Shown: one piece after another, positions 17,354 through 26,320 of the stretch
How positions within the stretch are numbered: position 1 is the first letter of the stretch
Layout of the letters: each line of letters begins with the position of its first letter
Source of the DNA: Luteimonas wenzhouensis
GTDB lineage: Bacteria; Pseudomonadota; Gammaproteobacteria; Xanthomonadales; Xanthomonadaceae
Assembly (NCBI RefSeq): GCF_007859305.1
Contig: NZ_VOHE01000001.1
Span: 310,001-374,000 of the forward strand
Length of the DNA stretch: 64,000 bases
Direction of reading: 5' to 3'
Translations under genes and position numbers: made by a program
The notes under the pieces: generated by a model
Databases searched by the model: none
What the model was told of the DNA's origin: nothing
The model's input: the letters and a program-made list of their open reading frames with translations, nothing else

Positions 17354-18751
17354 TCAGCGCGCGCCGCGCCTGAACAACACGACCTCGACCGTCTGCAGCA
17401 GGATCATGAAGTCGAACACCAGGCCGTGGTTCTTGACGTAGAACAGGTCGAACTTCAGCTTCTCCCGCGCATCGTCCACCGAGGCCCCGTAGGGATAGCG
17501 CAGCTGGGCCCAGCCGGTCAGCCCCGGCTTCACCGAGTGGCGGACGTTGTAGTAGCGGATCTGCCCGTTGAGCTGGTCGACGAACTGCGGCCGCTCCGGC
17601 CGCGGGCCGACGAAGCTCATGTCCCCGGCCAGGACGTTGAACAGCTGCGGCAGCTCGTCAAGCCGGGTCATGCGGATGAAGCGGCCCACGCGGGTGGTGC
17701 GGTCGTCGTTGCTCTTGGCCCAGACCGGCACCCCGTCCTTCTCGGCGTCGGTGCGCATGCTGCGGAACTTGACCAGGTCGAAGGTGCGCCCGCCCTCGCC
17801 CACCCGGGTCTGGCGGTAGAGGATCGGCGATCCGGATTCGAGCCAGACCGCCAGCGCCACGGCCAGCATCACCGGCCAGGCCACCAGCAGCAGCACCAGT
17901 GCGGCGGCGATGTCGAAGGCGCGCTTGGTGATCCGGCGCGGGAAGGAGTGGTCGAAGCCGCCGGAGAACACCAGCGTGGACGGGTCCGCGATCTCGAGCT
18001 TGATCAGCCCCGCTTCGCGCTCGAAGAACGCGGGGAGGTCGACGATCGACACGCCCATCTGCGCACACTGCAGGATCTGCTCCATCGGCAGGCCGCCACG
18101 ACGCTCGTCCGGCGCGACCACGATCTCGTGGGCGTGGTGGTGCAGCGCGGCCTGGTACAGGGTGCGGCCTTCCAGCGGCACCAGCAGCCCGGGCGCGACC
18201 ACCTGCGGCTGGCCCTCGATCGGGATGAAGCCGATCACGGTGAACGCCTTGCGGTCGCTGCGCCGCCGCAGCCGGCGGTTGATCAGGTCGGCGTTGTTGC
18301 CGGCGCCCAGGATCAGGATCCGGCGCTTGAACGCCTCGACCCCGAACAGCCCGTACACCAGCAGGCGCAGGGTGCAGATCAGGACGAAGCCGATCGCCAG
18401 CGAGATCGCCAGCACGCCGCGGCCGATGTAGGTGGCCGGTACCAGGTAGTACAGCACCAGCAGGCCGACGCCGCCGAAGGCGAAGCCCAGGCCGATGCGC
18501 AGCATCAGGTCGATGCGGTTGTGCCGCACGTGCGGCTGGTAGAGGCCGAACGCCGCCATGGCGCCGGTGACGAACAGCGCCACCAGCAACGTACGCACCG
18601 GCGCGGTCTCGACGAACAGGCCGCGGCTGGCGGGATCGTCGATGAAACGCAGCCAGACGGCCACCGTCACCGACAGCAGCAGCACCGCCAGTTCGAGCAG
18701 CCACAGCAGCCGGACGGTGCGGTTGGCCCGGCTCGCGAACGCGCCCCTCAT
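17354..18751 (-). CDS. Undecaprenyl-phosphate sugar-1-phosphate transferase (polyprenyl glycosylphosphotransferase, XrtA-associated type)
   Basis: A 465-residue initiating transferase. Four to five N-terminal membrane helices (residues about 12-125) are followed by a cytoplasmic NAD-like domain (RRILILGAGNNADLINRRL). The C-terminal catalytic part begins with the helix-hairpin ITKRAFDIAAALVLLLVAWPVMLAVAL. It carries SPILYRQTRVGEGGRTFDLVKFRSM, the Asp-Glu of RLDELPQLFNVLAGDMSFVGPRPERP, and KPGLTGWAQLRYPYGAS. Function: transfer of the first sugar phosphate onto undecaprenyl phosphate, starting the repeat unit. The context matches the EpsB-like family of exosortase loci. The start at 18751 lies just before the first helix. 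Confidence 0.9.
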   Translation of the reverse strand: MRGAFASRANRTVRLLWLLELAVLLLSVTVAVWLRFIDDPASRGLFVETAPVRTLLVALFVTGAMAAFGLYQPHVRHNRIDLMLRIGLGFAFGGVGLLVLYYLVPATYIGRGVLAISLAIGFVLICTLRLLVYGLFGVEAFKRRILILGAGNNADLINRRLRRRSDRKAFTVIGFIPIEGQPQVVAPGLLVPLEGRTLYQAALHHHAHEIVVAPDERRGGLPMEQILQCAQMGVSIVDLPAFFEREAGLIKLEIADPSTLVFSGGFDHSFPRRITKRAFDIAAALVLLLVAWPVMLAVALAVWLESGSPILYRQTRVGEGGRTFDLVKFRSMRTDAEKDGVPVWAKSNDDRTTRVGRFIRMTRLDELPQLFNVLAGDMSFVGPRPERPQFVDQLNGQIRYYNVRHSVKPGLTGWAQLRYPYGASVDDAREKLKFDLFYVKNHGLVFDFMILLQTVEVVLFRRGAR

Positions 18752-18966
18752 GGGGCCTCCCCACGGCGGTCGATCCGCCGATTTCCGGTCCCGCAGCGAT
18801 GGTGTCCTGGGTACATGCCTGCCTCGCCCCCCGTTGCGTAGCTTCCAGCGACCCACGGGCCGGCCGGGCCGTTCCGTGGTCGCAGGATCCAACGCATTCC
18901 GCGCCACCGGCAGGACACGCCGGCGGACGCGGGCGGGGGCGCAGGCGCAGGCGGCGCGGCGCCGGG

Positions 18967-20601
18967 TCAGTGGCGGGCGCGGTGCTCGCGCGGTCGCGAC
19001 TGGCGCTCGTACCAGTCGCGCAGCCGGGACCACAGGCCCAGGACCGGTGGCGCGATCCGCACTGTGGCCGGCAGCGCCGCGGCCGGGCGCGCGGGTGCCG
19101 GCGCGGCGGCGGCGGCCGGGGCGGGCGTGGCCGCAACCGGCCTCGCCGGAGCCGCCGCCGACCGCGGCGCGGCCGCCTGCGCGATGGACGGCGGCGCCAG
19201 CGGTTGCGAGCCGGTGCTGCGACGCCCCGATGGCGGCGAGGTAGGCGGCGGCGGCGATCCACCGCCCACCTCGTCGGCGCCCAGGTCGTACGGGGCCCTG
19301 CGGGCCTGACCGTCGATGTCGTCGGTCACCTCGGCCAGCACGGTCCCGGCATCGATCGCCGGGCTGCCTGCGGGCAGGTGGCCGTCGGCGGTCACGCTGT
19401 AGTTCGCCTGCTTGCTGTTGGCATCGACGTTCAGCGCATTGCGCCACTGCGACAGGTTGCCCTGGCTGAAGGCCGTGGCCGGCCGGTTGTCGCGGAAGAC
19501 GCAGCCGTTGCCGTAGCCGTTCCAGTCGGTGCCCGGGGAACCGCTCAGGCCCGACAGCCCGCCCAGCTCGTTCGAGTACCGGATCTCCACGCAGCGGTTG
19601 TTGCTCTGGATGATCAGGTTGTTGACGACCTTGGGATTGACGTTGGCAGGCCGCTTGGCTTGGGGTTCCCAGTCCTGGAAGGTGACGCCGAAGTAGATCG
19701 CCGAGTGCCCGCCGCTCGCCGCGTTGACGATCGTGTTGTTGGCCACGACGGTGTTCTTCGAGGCATACAGGCCGATGCCCGCGTAGCGCGTGTTGCGCAC
19801 GACGTTGTTGCGCACGATGCCGTCGATGGCCTCGTAGTAGTCCGGGTTCACCCGCAGGTCGAAGTACTCCGGGCTGGTGTCGAAGCCGGCGAGGATGCCG
19901 GCGTCGCCGGTGTTCTCGATCCGGTTGCGCTGGATCACCACGTTGCGGGCGCCGCCCTTGAAGTACAGGCCGGTGGTGGCGGTGTTGTGGATATAGCTGT
20001 CCTCGACCACCATGCCGTCGCCGTTGACGTTGTCGATGCCGTCGGCGTTGCTGTCGTCGCGACGGCCGGTGTTGCGGATCTCGACCCGGCGGATGATGGC
20101 GCGGTTCGACTTGGGCGTGATCTTGATGCCGTCGCGGCCGGTATCGCGGATCAGCAGGTCCTCCATCACCACGTCCGAGGCGCCGGTCGCCGACGCGGGG
20201 CCGCCCTGGTACCAGTCGGTCTGGAGCATGATTCCGTAGTAGTAGCCGCCGCTGATCTCCAGGTTGGCGATGCGACTGCCGGAGGCGCCCGGATCCACCT
20301 GGATGCCGACCGAGTTGGCGGTCGACGTGCTGCAGGCAATGTGGGCCCGCTGGCCCGACGGCGAGCGCAGGGTCAGCCGGTGGCGCAGGCGCACGCACTC
20401 GTTGTAGGTGCCGTTGAGGACGGTGACGGTGTCGCCGGCGCGCGATGCCGAGATGGCGCGGCCGATGGTCCGGTAGGGACGCGCGCTGCTGCCGTCGGCG
20501 CTGGAATCGTTGCCGGAGGTGGAGACGAAGAGTTCGGCCGACCACGCCGGGGCGCTGGCCAGAGCCAGGACCAGGGCGGTCGTCAGGGTGCTGCGTGGCA
20601 T
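18967..20601 (-). CDS. Secreted right-handed parallel beta-helix protein
   Basis: A 544-residue exported protein. The start at 20601 (MPRSTLTTALVLALASAPAWSAELF) gives a signal peptide ending at about residue 21, with GAGGGA upstream. Residues about 25-440 form a parallel beta-helix with Asn-rich turns (VQRNRIENTGDAGILAG, NNVVRNTRYAGIGLYA). The C-terminal 90 residues are Ala/Pro-rich and low complexity. It is paralogous to residues 35-510 of the fusion protein at 10594-13374, with long identical DNA stretches, but lacks the membrane helix and the deacetylase-like part. Parallel beta-helix proteins in such loci can be lyases, C5-epimerases or binding proteins; no catalytic residues could be assigned. 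Confidence 0.8.
   Translation of the reverse strand: MPRSTLTTALVLALASAPAWSAELFVSTSGNDSSADGSSARPYRTIGRAISASRAGDTVTVLNGTYNECVRLRHRLTLRSPSGQRAHIACSTSTANSVGIQVDPGASGSRIANLEISGGYYYGIMLQTDWYQGGPASATGASDVVMEDLLIRDTGRDGIKITPKSNRAIIRRVEIRNTGRRDDSNADGIDNVNGDGMVVEDSYIHNTATTGLYFKGGARNVVIQRNRIENTGDAGILAGFDTSPEYFDLRVNPDYYEAIDGIVRNNVVRNTRYAGIGLYASKNTVVANNTIVNAASGGHSAIYFGVTFQDWEPQAKRPANVNPKVVNNLIIQSNNRCVEIRYSNELGGLSGLSGSPGTDWNGYGNGCVFRDNRPATAFSQGNLSQWRNALNVDANSKQANYSVTADGHLPAGSPAIDAGTVLAEVTDDIDGQARRAPYDLGADEVGGGSPPPPTSPPSGRRSTGSQPLAPPSIAQAAAPRSAAAPARPVAATPAPAAAAAPAPARPAAALPATVRIAPPVLGLWSRLRDWYERQSRPREHRARH
19873..20052 (-). repeat. Duplicated beta-helix coding segment, copy 2
   Basis: Second copy of the segment at 12589-12768, inside the stand-alone beta-helix gene. 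Identical runs are 19873-19934 and 19994-20052. As direct repeats the two copies flank the deacetylase, J-domain, ligase, ACP and sugar-transferase genes. Confidence 0.85.
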
Positions 20602-20759
20602 CGGGGGAATCCCTCGGGCTGTGGCTGTTGCGAGTGCGTTTTCCCCCTGGTTTCCGCGCACCGGCCTCTCGCCCGGCGCACGGCCCGGCGAAATGTGTCA
20701 CGGCAAAGCTGAACGCGCGAGCCACGGGCGCAAAAGGCCGCCTGCAGCCGCCAGCGCGT

Positions 20760-20794
20760 ACCGGGCTCACGACCCGGGTGTGACCGGGCTCACG
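20760..20794. repeat. Twelve-base direct repeat, possible regulator site
   Basis: The sequence accgggctcacg occurs at 20760-20771 and again at 20783-20794. The copies are 23 bases apart start to start, about two helical turns. They lie between the GT2 stop and the beta-helix gene start (20602-20834, otherwise without a gene). Such spacing suits a dimeric activator, but chance is hard to exclude at this GC content. Confidence 0.25.
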
Positions 20795-20834
20795 CGGCTG
20801 CGCAGGCGCCCGGCCGGCCCGGACGGCGGACCCG

Positions 20835-21578
20835 TCAGATCCGCTTGCGCACCGCCTGGGCCGCGTAGTGGGCGAAGTACCAGCCCGCGCGCACGATCCC
20901 CAGCCGCTCGCTCTCGCGGTAGATCCGCCACTGCCAGCGCGCCGCGCGCAGCTTGTTGGCCGACAGCGACCCCGGGCGCACCAGGTACGAGGCGAGGATC
21001 CGTTCGGGCGGCGCGCACACCGCCTGTCCCGCCATCCGCACCACCTGCAGCCAGAACGCGTAGTCCTCGTGGCCCATCCGGCTGAAGCGCGGCTCGCCGA
21101 TCGCGCGGTCGTAGATCCCGGTCAGGTTGCCGATGCAGTTGCCCTTGAGCATCCGCGCGTAGCCCGCCCGTGGCGGCGGCCGGACCCGCGACAGGACCCG
21201 TCCCGCCGCGTCCACGCGTTCGTACGCCGCGTAGCCGACCGCGGCCCCTTCCGTGCGCATGGCCGCCAGCTGGATGGCGAGCTTGTCCGGGTACCAGCGG
21301 TCGTCACTGTCGAGGAAGGCGATGTAGCGTCCCGTGGCGGCCTCGATGCCGGCGTTGCGGGCGGCGGCGACGCCGGCGTTGCGCGGCTGCCGGATCGGCA
21401 CCACCCGCGGGTCCTCCGCGGCCAGGCGCTGGACCACGTCCCAGGTGCCGTCGGTGGAACAGTCGTCGACCACCAGCAGTTCGACGTCGGCGTGGGTCTG
21501 CGCCAGCGCCGAGCGCATGGAGGCCTCCAGCGTCGCGGTCGCGTTGTAGGCGGGCATCACCACGCTCACCCGGTCCAT
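20835..21578 (-). CDS. Glycosyltransferase family 2 (GT-A fold)
   Basis: A 247-residue enzyme beginning VSVVMPAYNATATLEASM, the classic GT2 start, with VDDCSTDGTWDVVQ near residue 35 and the metal-binding FLDSDDRWYPDKLA (DxD-like) near 84. Its N-terminal 100 residues cover the nucleotide-sugar domain; there are no membrane helices. The start at 21578 is preceded by GGGGAAG; an in-frame ATG at 21611 is the alternative. Predicted to add a sugar to the growing lipid-linked repeat unit. It is the first gene of the minus-strand group read leftwards and is divergent from the acetyltransferase at 21722. Confidence 0.87.
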   Translation of the reverse strand: MDRVSVVMPAYNATATLEASMRSALAQTHADVELLVVDDCSTDGTWDVVQRLAAEDPRVVPIRQPRNAGVAAARNAGIEAATGRYIAFLDSDDRWYPDKLAIQLAAMRTEGAAVGYAAYERVDAAGRVLSRVRPPPRAGYARMLKGNCIGNLTGIYDRAIGEPRFSRMGHEDYAFWLQVVRMAGQAVCAPPERILASYLVRPGSLSANKLRAARWQWRIYRESERLGIVRAGWYFAHYAAQAVRKRI

Positions 21579-21721
21579 CCGCAGCTTCCCCTGTCCGGTC
21601 GTCCACCTCATGAACGCGGAATGCGGGCGGAACCGGGCACGCGCACGGCGCCCGCGGCCGGAAACCGCGGCGCGATGCGTTCACTGGGGGACGCGTTCCG
21701 GCCACCGCCGGCGGGAGAAGC

Positions 21722-22255
21722 ATGCTGTTCGTCGACGATCTCAAGGCCAAGTCCAGGTGGTGCTACGGCGACGACCGTCCGCGCAACCTGCTCAAGACGC
21801 TGCTCACCGACGGCACCTTCGCCATGGCCTGCTACCGCGCCATGCAGTGGTCGCAGCGGCACCGGCTGGCGCCGCTGGCGATGCTGTTCAACAAGCTCAA
21901 CGCCTTCTTCGGCCAGTGCATCATCGGCCGCGGCGCCGAGTTCGGGCCCTGCTTCGTGCTGATCCACAGCCAGGGCGTGGTGATCAACGGCAGCGTGCGC
22001 GGCGGCGCGCACGTCTACGTCGAGCACCAGGTGACGATCGGCGCGGAGAAGCAGGCCTCGCCGGTGCTGGGCAGCCACGTGTTCCTCGGCGCGGGCGCCA
22101 AGGTGGTGGGCGCGGTCGCGCTGGGCGACTACTGCCGCGTCGGCGCCAACGCCGTGGTGGTGCACGACGTCCCGGCGGGGGCGACGGTCGGCGGGATCCC
22201 GGCCCGCGTCCTGCGCCAGCGCGAGCCCGGCCCGGGCGTCGGCGAACCGGGCTGA
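21722..22255 (+). CDS. Serine O-acetyltransferase-like (hexapeptide) acetyltransferase
   Basis: A 177-residue protein resembling the CysE/serine-acetyltransferase branch of left-handed beta-helix enzymes. The N-terminal 60 residues are helical (RPRNLLKTLLTDGTFAMAC). Then come hexapeptide repeats with IIGRGAEFGPCFVLIHSQGVVI (catalytic-type His), HVYVEHQVTIGAE, VFLGAGAKVVGAVALGDYCRVGANAVV, and the closing VGGIPARVLR. In this setting it more likely acetylates a sugar or lipid-linked glycan than serine. It is the first gene of a plus-strand operon with two glycosyltransferases and a sugar dehydrogenase. Confidence 0.82.
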   Translation: MLFVDDLKAKSRWCYGDDRPRNLLKTLLTDGTFAMACYRAMQWSQRHRLAPLAMLFNKLNAFFGQCIIGRGAEFGPCFVLIHSQGVVINGSVRGGAHVYVEHQVTIGAEKQASPVLGSHVFLGAGAKVVGAVALGDYCRVGANAVVVHDVPAGATVGGIPARVLRQREPGPGVGEPG

Positions 22256-22440
22256 CCGCCGCGCCGCGCTGTCCGGATCCCGCGCATGGCGACGTTGTCC
22301 GGAGACAGCGATGCCGTTGGCGTGGACACGCGCCAGCGTCGCGGCGGCACCGCCATCGCGCACCACGCCGCGCCGCCCCGGCCGGAACCCGCCCACCCTG
22401 CGCCGCCGCGCCCCGGCGCGGCGTCCACACCCCGCACCGC

Positions 22441-23637
22441 ATGAGAATCCTCGCCCTCACCAACCTCTACCCGAACCCGCTGCAGCCGCACCGGGCCGCG
22501 TTCAACCGCCACCGCTTCCGGTTCCTCGCCGAAACGAACGAACTGCGGCTGGTCGCGCCGGTGTCCTGGCGCGAGGAATGGGCGCTGCGCGGACGCGGCG
22601 CGAAGATCCCCCGGGGGCGCCGCACCACCTGCGACGGCATCCCGGTCGAACATCCGCGCTACTGGTACACGCCCGGCGTGCTGCGCAGCCAGTACGGGCG
22701 CTTCTTCCAGGCCAGCGTCGCCGGGGCGTTCGCGCGCGCGGTGCACGAGCTGGCACCGGACGTGGTGCTCGCGACCTGGGCCTATCCCGACGGCTGGGCC
22801 GCGGTGCGACTGGCGCGCCGCCATGGGCTGCCGGTGGTGGTGCTGGTGCACGGCAGCGACGTGCGGCGGATGGACGAATTCCCGGCCCGCGCCCGCGGCA
22901 CCCGCGAGGCGCTGCGCTCGGCCGACGGGGTGATCGCGGTATCGGCCGACCTGGCCGCGCGCGTGGTCGCGCTGGGCGCCGAGCCGGACCGGGTCGCGAC
23001 CATCCTCGACGGCGTCGACCGCAGCCTGTTCCACCCGGGCGACCGCGACGCGGCCCGGCGCGGCGTCGGTTTCGACGACGGCCGGCGCCACCTGCTGTTC
23101 ATCGGCAACCTGCTTCCGGTCAAGGGCGTCGACGTCCTGTTGCAGGCCTGCCAGGCGCTCGCCGCGCAGCGCGACGACTGGTGCCTGCACCTGGTGGGCG
23201 ACGGCGCCGAGCGCGCGCGCCTGGAGGCGCAGGCGCAGTCCCTGGGGCTCTCCGGGCGCGTGCGCTTCCACGGCAGCCGCGCCCACGCCGAGCTGCCGGC
23301 GTGGCTGCGCGCGGCCGACCTGTTCGTGCTGCCCAGCCGTTCGGAGGGCATTCCCAACGTGCTGCTGGAAGCATCGGCCTGCGGGACGCCCTACGTGGCC
23401 AGCGACGTCGGCGGCATTCCCGAGATCGCCTCGCTGGGCGCCGGCATCCTGGTCCCGCCCGAGCAGCCCGCGGCGCTGGCCGAGGCGATCGGCCGCGGCC
23501 TCGACGCGCCGCCGCCGGCACCGGCCACCGGGCCGCGCGACCGCCGCGAGGCCGTGGCCGAGATCGCGCGTTTCCTCCGCCACAGCGCCGACCGCGCGCG
23601 CGTCTCGCGCCTGCTGTCCCCATCCGCCGCCGGTTGA
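22441..23637 (+). CDS. Glycosyltransferase family 4
   Basis: A 398-residue GT-B enzyme starting MRILALTNLYPNPLQPHRAA, a frequent GT4 N-terminus. The acceptor side has VVLVHGSDVRRMDEF. The donor side has HLLFIGNLLPVKGVDVLLQA, HLVGDGAERARLEAQA, the E-x7-E pair in LPSRSEGIPNVLLEASACG, and ASDVGGIPEIA. Role: sugar transfer to the exopolysaccharide repeat unit; donor unknown. The 185 nt before it (22256-22440) contain no gene I can support. Confidence 0.88.
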   Translation: MRILALTNLYPNPLQPHRAAFNRHRFRFLAETNELRLVAPVSWREEWALRGRGAKIPRGRRTTCDGIPVEHPRYWYTPGVLRSQYGRFFQASVAGAFARAVHELAPDVVLATWAYPDGWAAVRLARRHGLPVVVLVHGSDVRRMDEFPARARGTREALRSADGVIAVSADLAARVVALGAEPDRVATILDGVDRSLFHPGDRDAARRGVGFDDGRRHLLFIGNLLPVKGVDVLLQACQALAAQRDDWCLHLVGDGAERARLEAQAQSLGLSGRVRFHGSRAHAELPAWLRAADLFVLPSRSEGIPNVLLEASACGTPYVASDVGGIPEIASLGAGILVPPEQPAALAEAIGRGLDAPPPAPATGPRDRREAVAEIARFLRHSADRARVSRLLSPSAAG

Positions 23638-23699
23638 CGTTCGAACGGACAGACCCTTCGGCAAGGGCGCACCGCGCCCGCGCATCCGCGAGCACACCC

Positions 23700-24998
23700 A
23701 TGCCCGACACCAGCGGCCAGCCGCGCCTGAAGATCCTGTTCCTGCACAAGCAGATCCTGTTCCCGCGCGACACCGGCGGGAAGATCCGCGTGCTGAACCT
23801 GCTCAAGCACCTGGCGCGCTGGCACGACGTGACCTACGTATGCAACCTGCGCCGGGGCGAGGAAGCGTTCCTGCCCGAGATGGAGGCGCTCGGCATGAAG
23901 GTCGAGGCGGTGCCGGGCGAGGTCTCCCCGCACGGCAGCGCCGGCTTCTACCTCGGCGCGCTCGCCAACCTCGCCTCCTCGCGTCCCTACGCCGTCGACC
24001 GCAACTACGATCCCGCGCTGCGGCGCCGGATCGCGGACCTGCTGCGCCGCGAGGCCTTCGATCTGGTGATCTGCGACACCGTGCAGATGGTGCGCCACCT
24101 CGCCGGGCTCGAACTGCCGCCCTCGATCCTGTTCCAGCACAACGTGGAGGCGCAGATCCTCGAGCGCCACGCGGAGGTCACCAGCGGCGCCCTGATGCGC
24201 GCCTACATGCGCAACCAGTACCGCCGCATGGCCGCGTTCGAGGCCGCGTGCGGCAACCACTTCGACCACGTGATCGCGGTCAGCCGCCAGGACGCGCGGA
24301 TCTTCGCCGAGCGTTATGGCTGGCGCGACGTCGACGCGATCGACACCGCGGTCGACACCGAACTGTTCGAGCCGCGTCCCGGGGACGAGGTCGAGGGCCG
24401 GGTGATGTTCCTCGGCTCGATGGACTGGCTGCCCAACCAGGACGGCATGCGCTGGTTCTGCGAGGAGGTCTGGCCGCGCGTGCGCGAACGCCGTCCCGAC
24501 GCGACCTTCCAGATCGTCGGCCGCAACCCGCCGCCGTCGGTGCGCGCGCTGGCCGAGCGCCCCGGGATCGAGGTCACCGGTTCGGTGCCGGACGTGCGCC
24601 CCTACCTGGCCGCGGCCTCGGTGGTGGTGGTGCCGCTGCTCGTCGGCGGCGGCACCCGGCTGAAGATCTACGAGGCGATGGCGATGGCACGGGCCACGGT
24701 CAGCACCACGATCGGCGCCGAGGGCCTGCCGGTCGAGCCCGGCACCCATTACCTGCAGGCCGACGATCCGGAGGCGTTCGCCGCCGACGTGCTGCGCCTT
24801 CTCGACGACGCGGATCTGCGGCGCCGGATCGGCGACGCCGCCGACGCCTTCGTCCGCGCGCACTACGGCAGCGAGCCGATCGCCCGCCAGTTCGAGGCGA
24901 TCTGCCTGGACGTGCTCGCGCGCGTCCGCGAGCGCGGCAGCGTGCGCCGGGCCACGCCCCACCCTTTCCTTTCCAGTAGCGAGCCACTGAAATCATGA
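23700..24998 (+). CDS. Glycosyltransferase (GT4-like), PEP-CTERM/exosortase-associated type
   Basis: A 432-residue GT-B protein. It begins LKILFLHKQILFPRDTGGKIRVLNLLKHL and shows CDTVQMVRHLAGLELPPSILFQHNVE, then MFLGSMDWLPNQDGMRWFCE and ATFQIVGRNPPPSVR. The donor motif is VPLLVGGGTRLKIYEAMAMA, with the acidic pair replaced in part by RLKIYE, and AEGLPVEPGTHYLQADD follows. This pattern (MDW-PN-DGM, GGGTRLKI-EA) is what I recall for the sugar transferase that accompanies exosortase A loci. The last four bases overlap the dehydrogenase start (ATGA). Confidence 0.85.
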   Translation: MPDTSGQPRLKILFLHKQILFPRDTGGKIRVLNLLKHLARWHDVTYVCNLRRGEEAFLPEMEALGMKVEAVPGEVSPHGSAGFYLGALANLASSRPYAVDRNYDPALRRRIADLLRREAFDLVICDTVQMVRHLAGLELPPSILFQHNVEAQILERHAEVTSGALMRAYMRNQYRRMAAFEAACGNHFDHVIAVSRQDARIFAERYGWRDVDAIDTAVDTELFEPRPGDEVEGRVMFLGSMDWLPNQDGMRWFCEEVWPRVRERRPDATFQIVGRNPPPSVRALAERPGIEVTGSVPDVRPYLAAASVVVVPLLVGGGTRLKIYEAMAMARATVSTTIGAEGLPVEPGTHYLQADDPEAFAADVLRLLDDADLRRRIGDAADAFVRAHYGSEPIARQFEAICLDVLARVRERGSVRRATPHPFLSSSEPLKS

Positions 24999-26320
24999 GC
25001 AATGTTGCGGTGTTCGGCCTGGGCTACGTCGGTTGCGTGACCGGCGCCTGCCTGGCCAGGGACGGTCACTCCGTCATCGGCGTCGACATCGACGCGGACA
25101 AGGTGGCCGAGATCAACGCCGGCCAGGCCCCGATCCGGGAAAACGGCCTGGACGAGCTGGTCGCCGGGCAGGTGGCCGCCGGCCGCCTGGCCGCCACCAC
25201 CGACACCGCCGAAGCGGTGGCGAAGTCCGAGATCGCGATGATCGCGGTCGGCACGCCGTCGATGGACGACGGCAGCGTGACCACCCACGTGCTCGAGGCC
25301 GTCATCCGCTCGATCGGCAAGGCGCTGCGCGCCGCGCCCAAGTCCTACCACGTGGTGATCCGCTCGACCCTGCTGCCGGGCCTGCTGGAGACCCAGATGC
25401 GGCCGGCGCTGGACGAGGAGCTGGGCCCCGGCTTCCCGGCCGAAGTGGTCCTGTGCAACAACCCCGAGTTCCTGCGCGAGGGCTCGGCGCTCAAGGACTA
25501 CTACCACCCGCCGTACGTGCTGGTCGGCGCGGAGGACGAGGCGCACGCCCGGCCGGTGCTGGACCTGTACGCCGCGGTTGAGGCCGGCAAGCACGTCACC
25601 GACCCGCGCACCGCGGCGCTGGTGAAGTACGCCTGCAACAACTTCCACGCGGTCAAGGTGGCGTTCGCCAACGAGATCGGCGCGGTCGCCAAGGCGATGG
25701 GGGCCGACGGCCACGCGGTGATGCGCCTGGTCTGCGAGGACACCAAGCTCAACATCTCGCCGGCCTACATGCGCCCGGGCTTCGCCTTCGGCGGCTCCTG
25801 CCTGCCCAAGGACCTGCGCGCGATCAACCGTTTCGCCGAGCACGCGGCGCTGCGCCTGAACCTGCTGCCTTCGGTGATGGCCTCGAACGAGAACCAGCTC
25901 AAGCGCGCGCTGAAGATGGTGCGCGACGAGGGCAGCCGCAAGATCGGCCTGGTCGGCCTGAGCTTCAAGAACGGCACCGACGACCTGCGCGAGAGCCCGA
26001 TGGTCGAGATGGTGGAGACGCTCACCGGCTGGGGCTACTCGGTGAAGATCTACGATCCCAACGTCAGCCTCGGCCGCCTGCGCGGCCGCAACCTGAGCTA
26101 CATCGACCGCCACCTGCCGCACCTGGCGCAGATGCTGGTGTCGGAACCGGAGGAAGTCCTCGAGCACGCCGAGCTGCTGCTGCTGTGCACCGACGTGGCC
26201 AACGCCCACGACTGGCGCGGGCAGGCGAAAGGCCGGGTGTTCGACCTGCGCACCGACCTCGCCCGTCCGGTCGAGCCGGCGCCCGAGGCGCCACGACAGC
26301 GGGCCGTCGCTGCCGCCTGA
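24995..26320 (+). CDS. NDP-sugar 6-dehydrogenase (GDP-mannose/UDP-glucose type)
   Basis: A 441-residue enzyme. The N-terminal Rossmann fold starts NVAVFGLGYVGCVTGACLA. MIAVGTPS lies near residue 85 and the catalytic Lys region is VKYACNNFHAVKVAFANEIG near 210. The catalytic Cys is in GFAFGGSCLPKDLRAI near 262-275, and the C-terminal domain has VGLSFKNGTDDLRESPMVEM. It oxidises the C6 alcohol of a nucleotide sugar to the uronic acid in two NAD steps. The FGGSCLPKD form and ASNENQ helix look closer to AlgD-type GDP-mannose dehydrogenases than to classic UDP-glucose enzymes, but the substrate is uncertain. It supplies an acidic sugar for the polymer and ends the operon. Confidence 0.88.
   Translation: MSNVAVFGLGYVGCVTGACLARDGHSVIGVDIDADKVAEINAGQAPIRENGLDELVAGQVAAGRLAATTDTAEAVAKSEIAMIAVGTPSMDDGSVTTHVLEAVIRSIGKALRAAPKSYHVVIRSTLLPGLLETQMRPALDEELGPGFPAEVVLCNNPEFLREGSALKDYYHPPYVLVGAEDEAHARPVLDLYAAVEAGKHVTDPRTAALVKYACNNFHAVKVAFANEIGAVAKAMGADGHAVMRLVCEDTKLNISPAYMRPGFAFGGSCLPKDLRAINRFAEHAALRLNLLPSVMASNENQLKRALKMVRDEGSRKIGLVGLSFKNGTDDLRESPMVEMVETLTGWGYSVKIYDPNVSLGRLRGRNLSYIDRHLPHLAQMLVSEPEEVLEHAELLLLCTDVANAHDWRGQAKGRVFDLRTDLARPVEPAPEAPRQRAVAAA

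Noticed and set aside
18967-20601. PEP-CTERM sorting signal at the end of the secreted beta-helix protein
   Set aside because: The C-terminus ends in an Arg-rich tail without a Pro-Glu-Pro motif followed by a membrane helix.
21635-21649. A sigma-54-like GGCACG...GC pattern upstream of the acetyltransferase gene
   Set aside because: It lacks the TT of the -12 element and such patterns are frequent by chance at this GC content, so no promoter is called.
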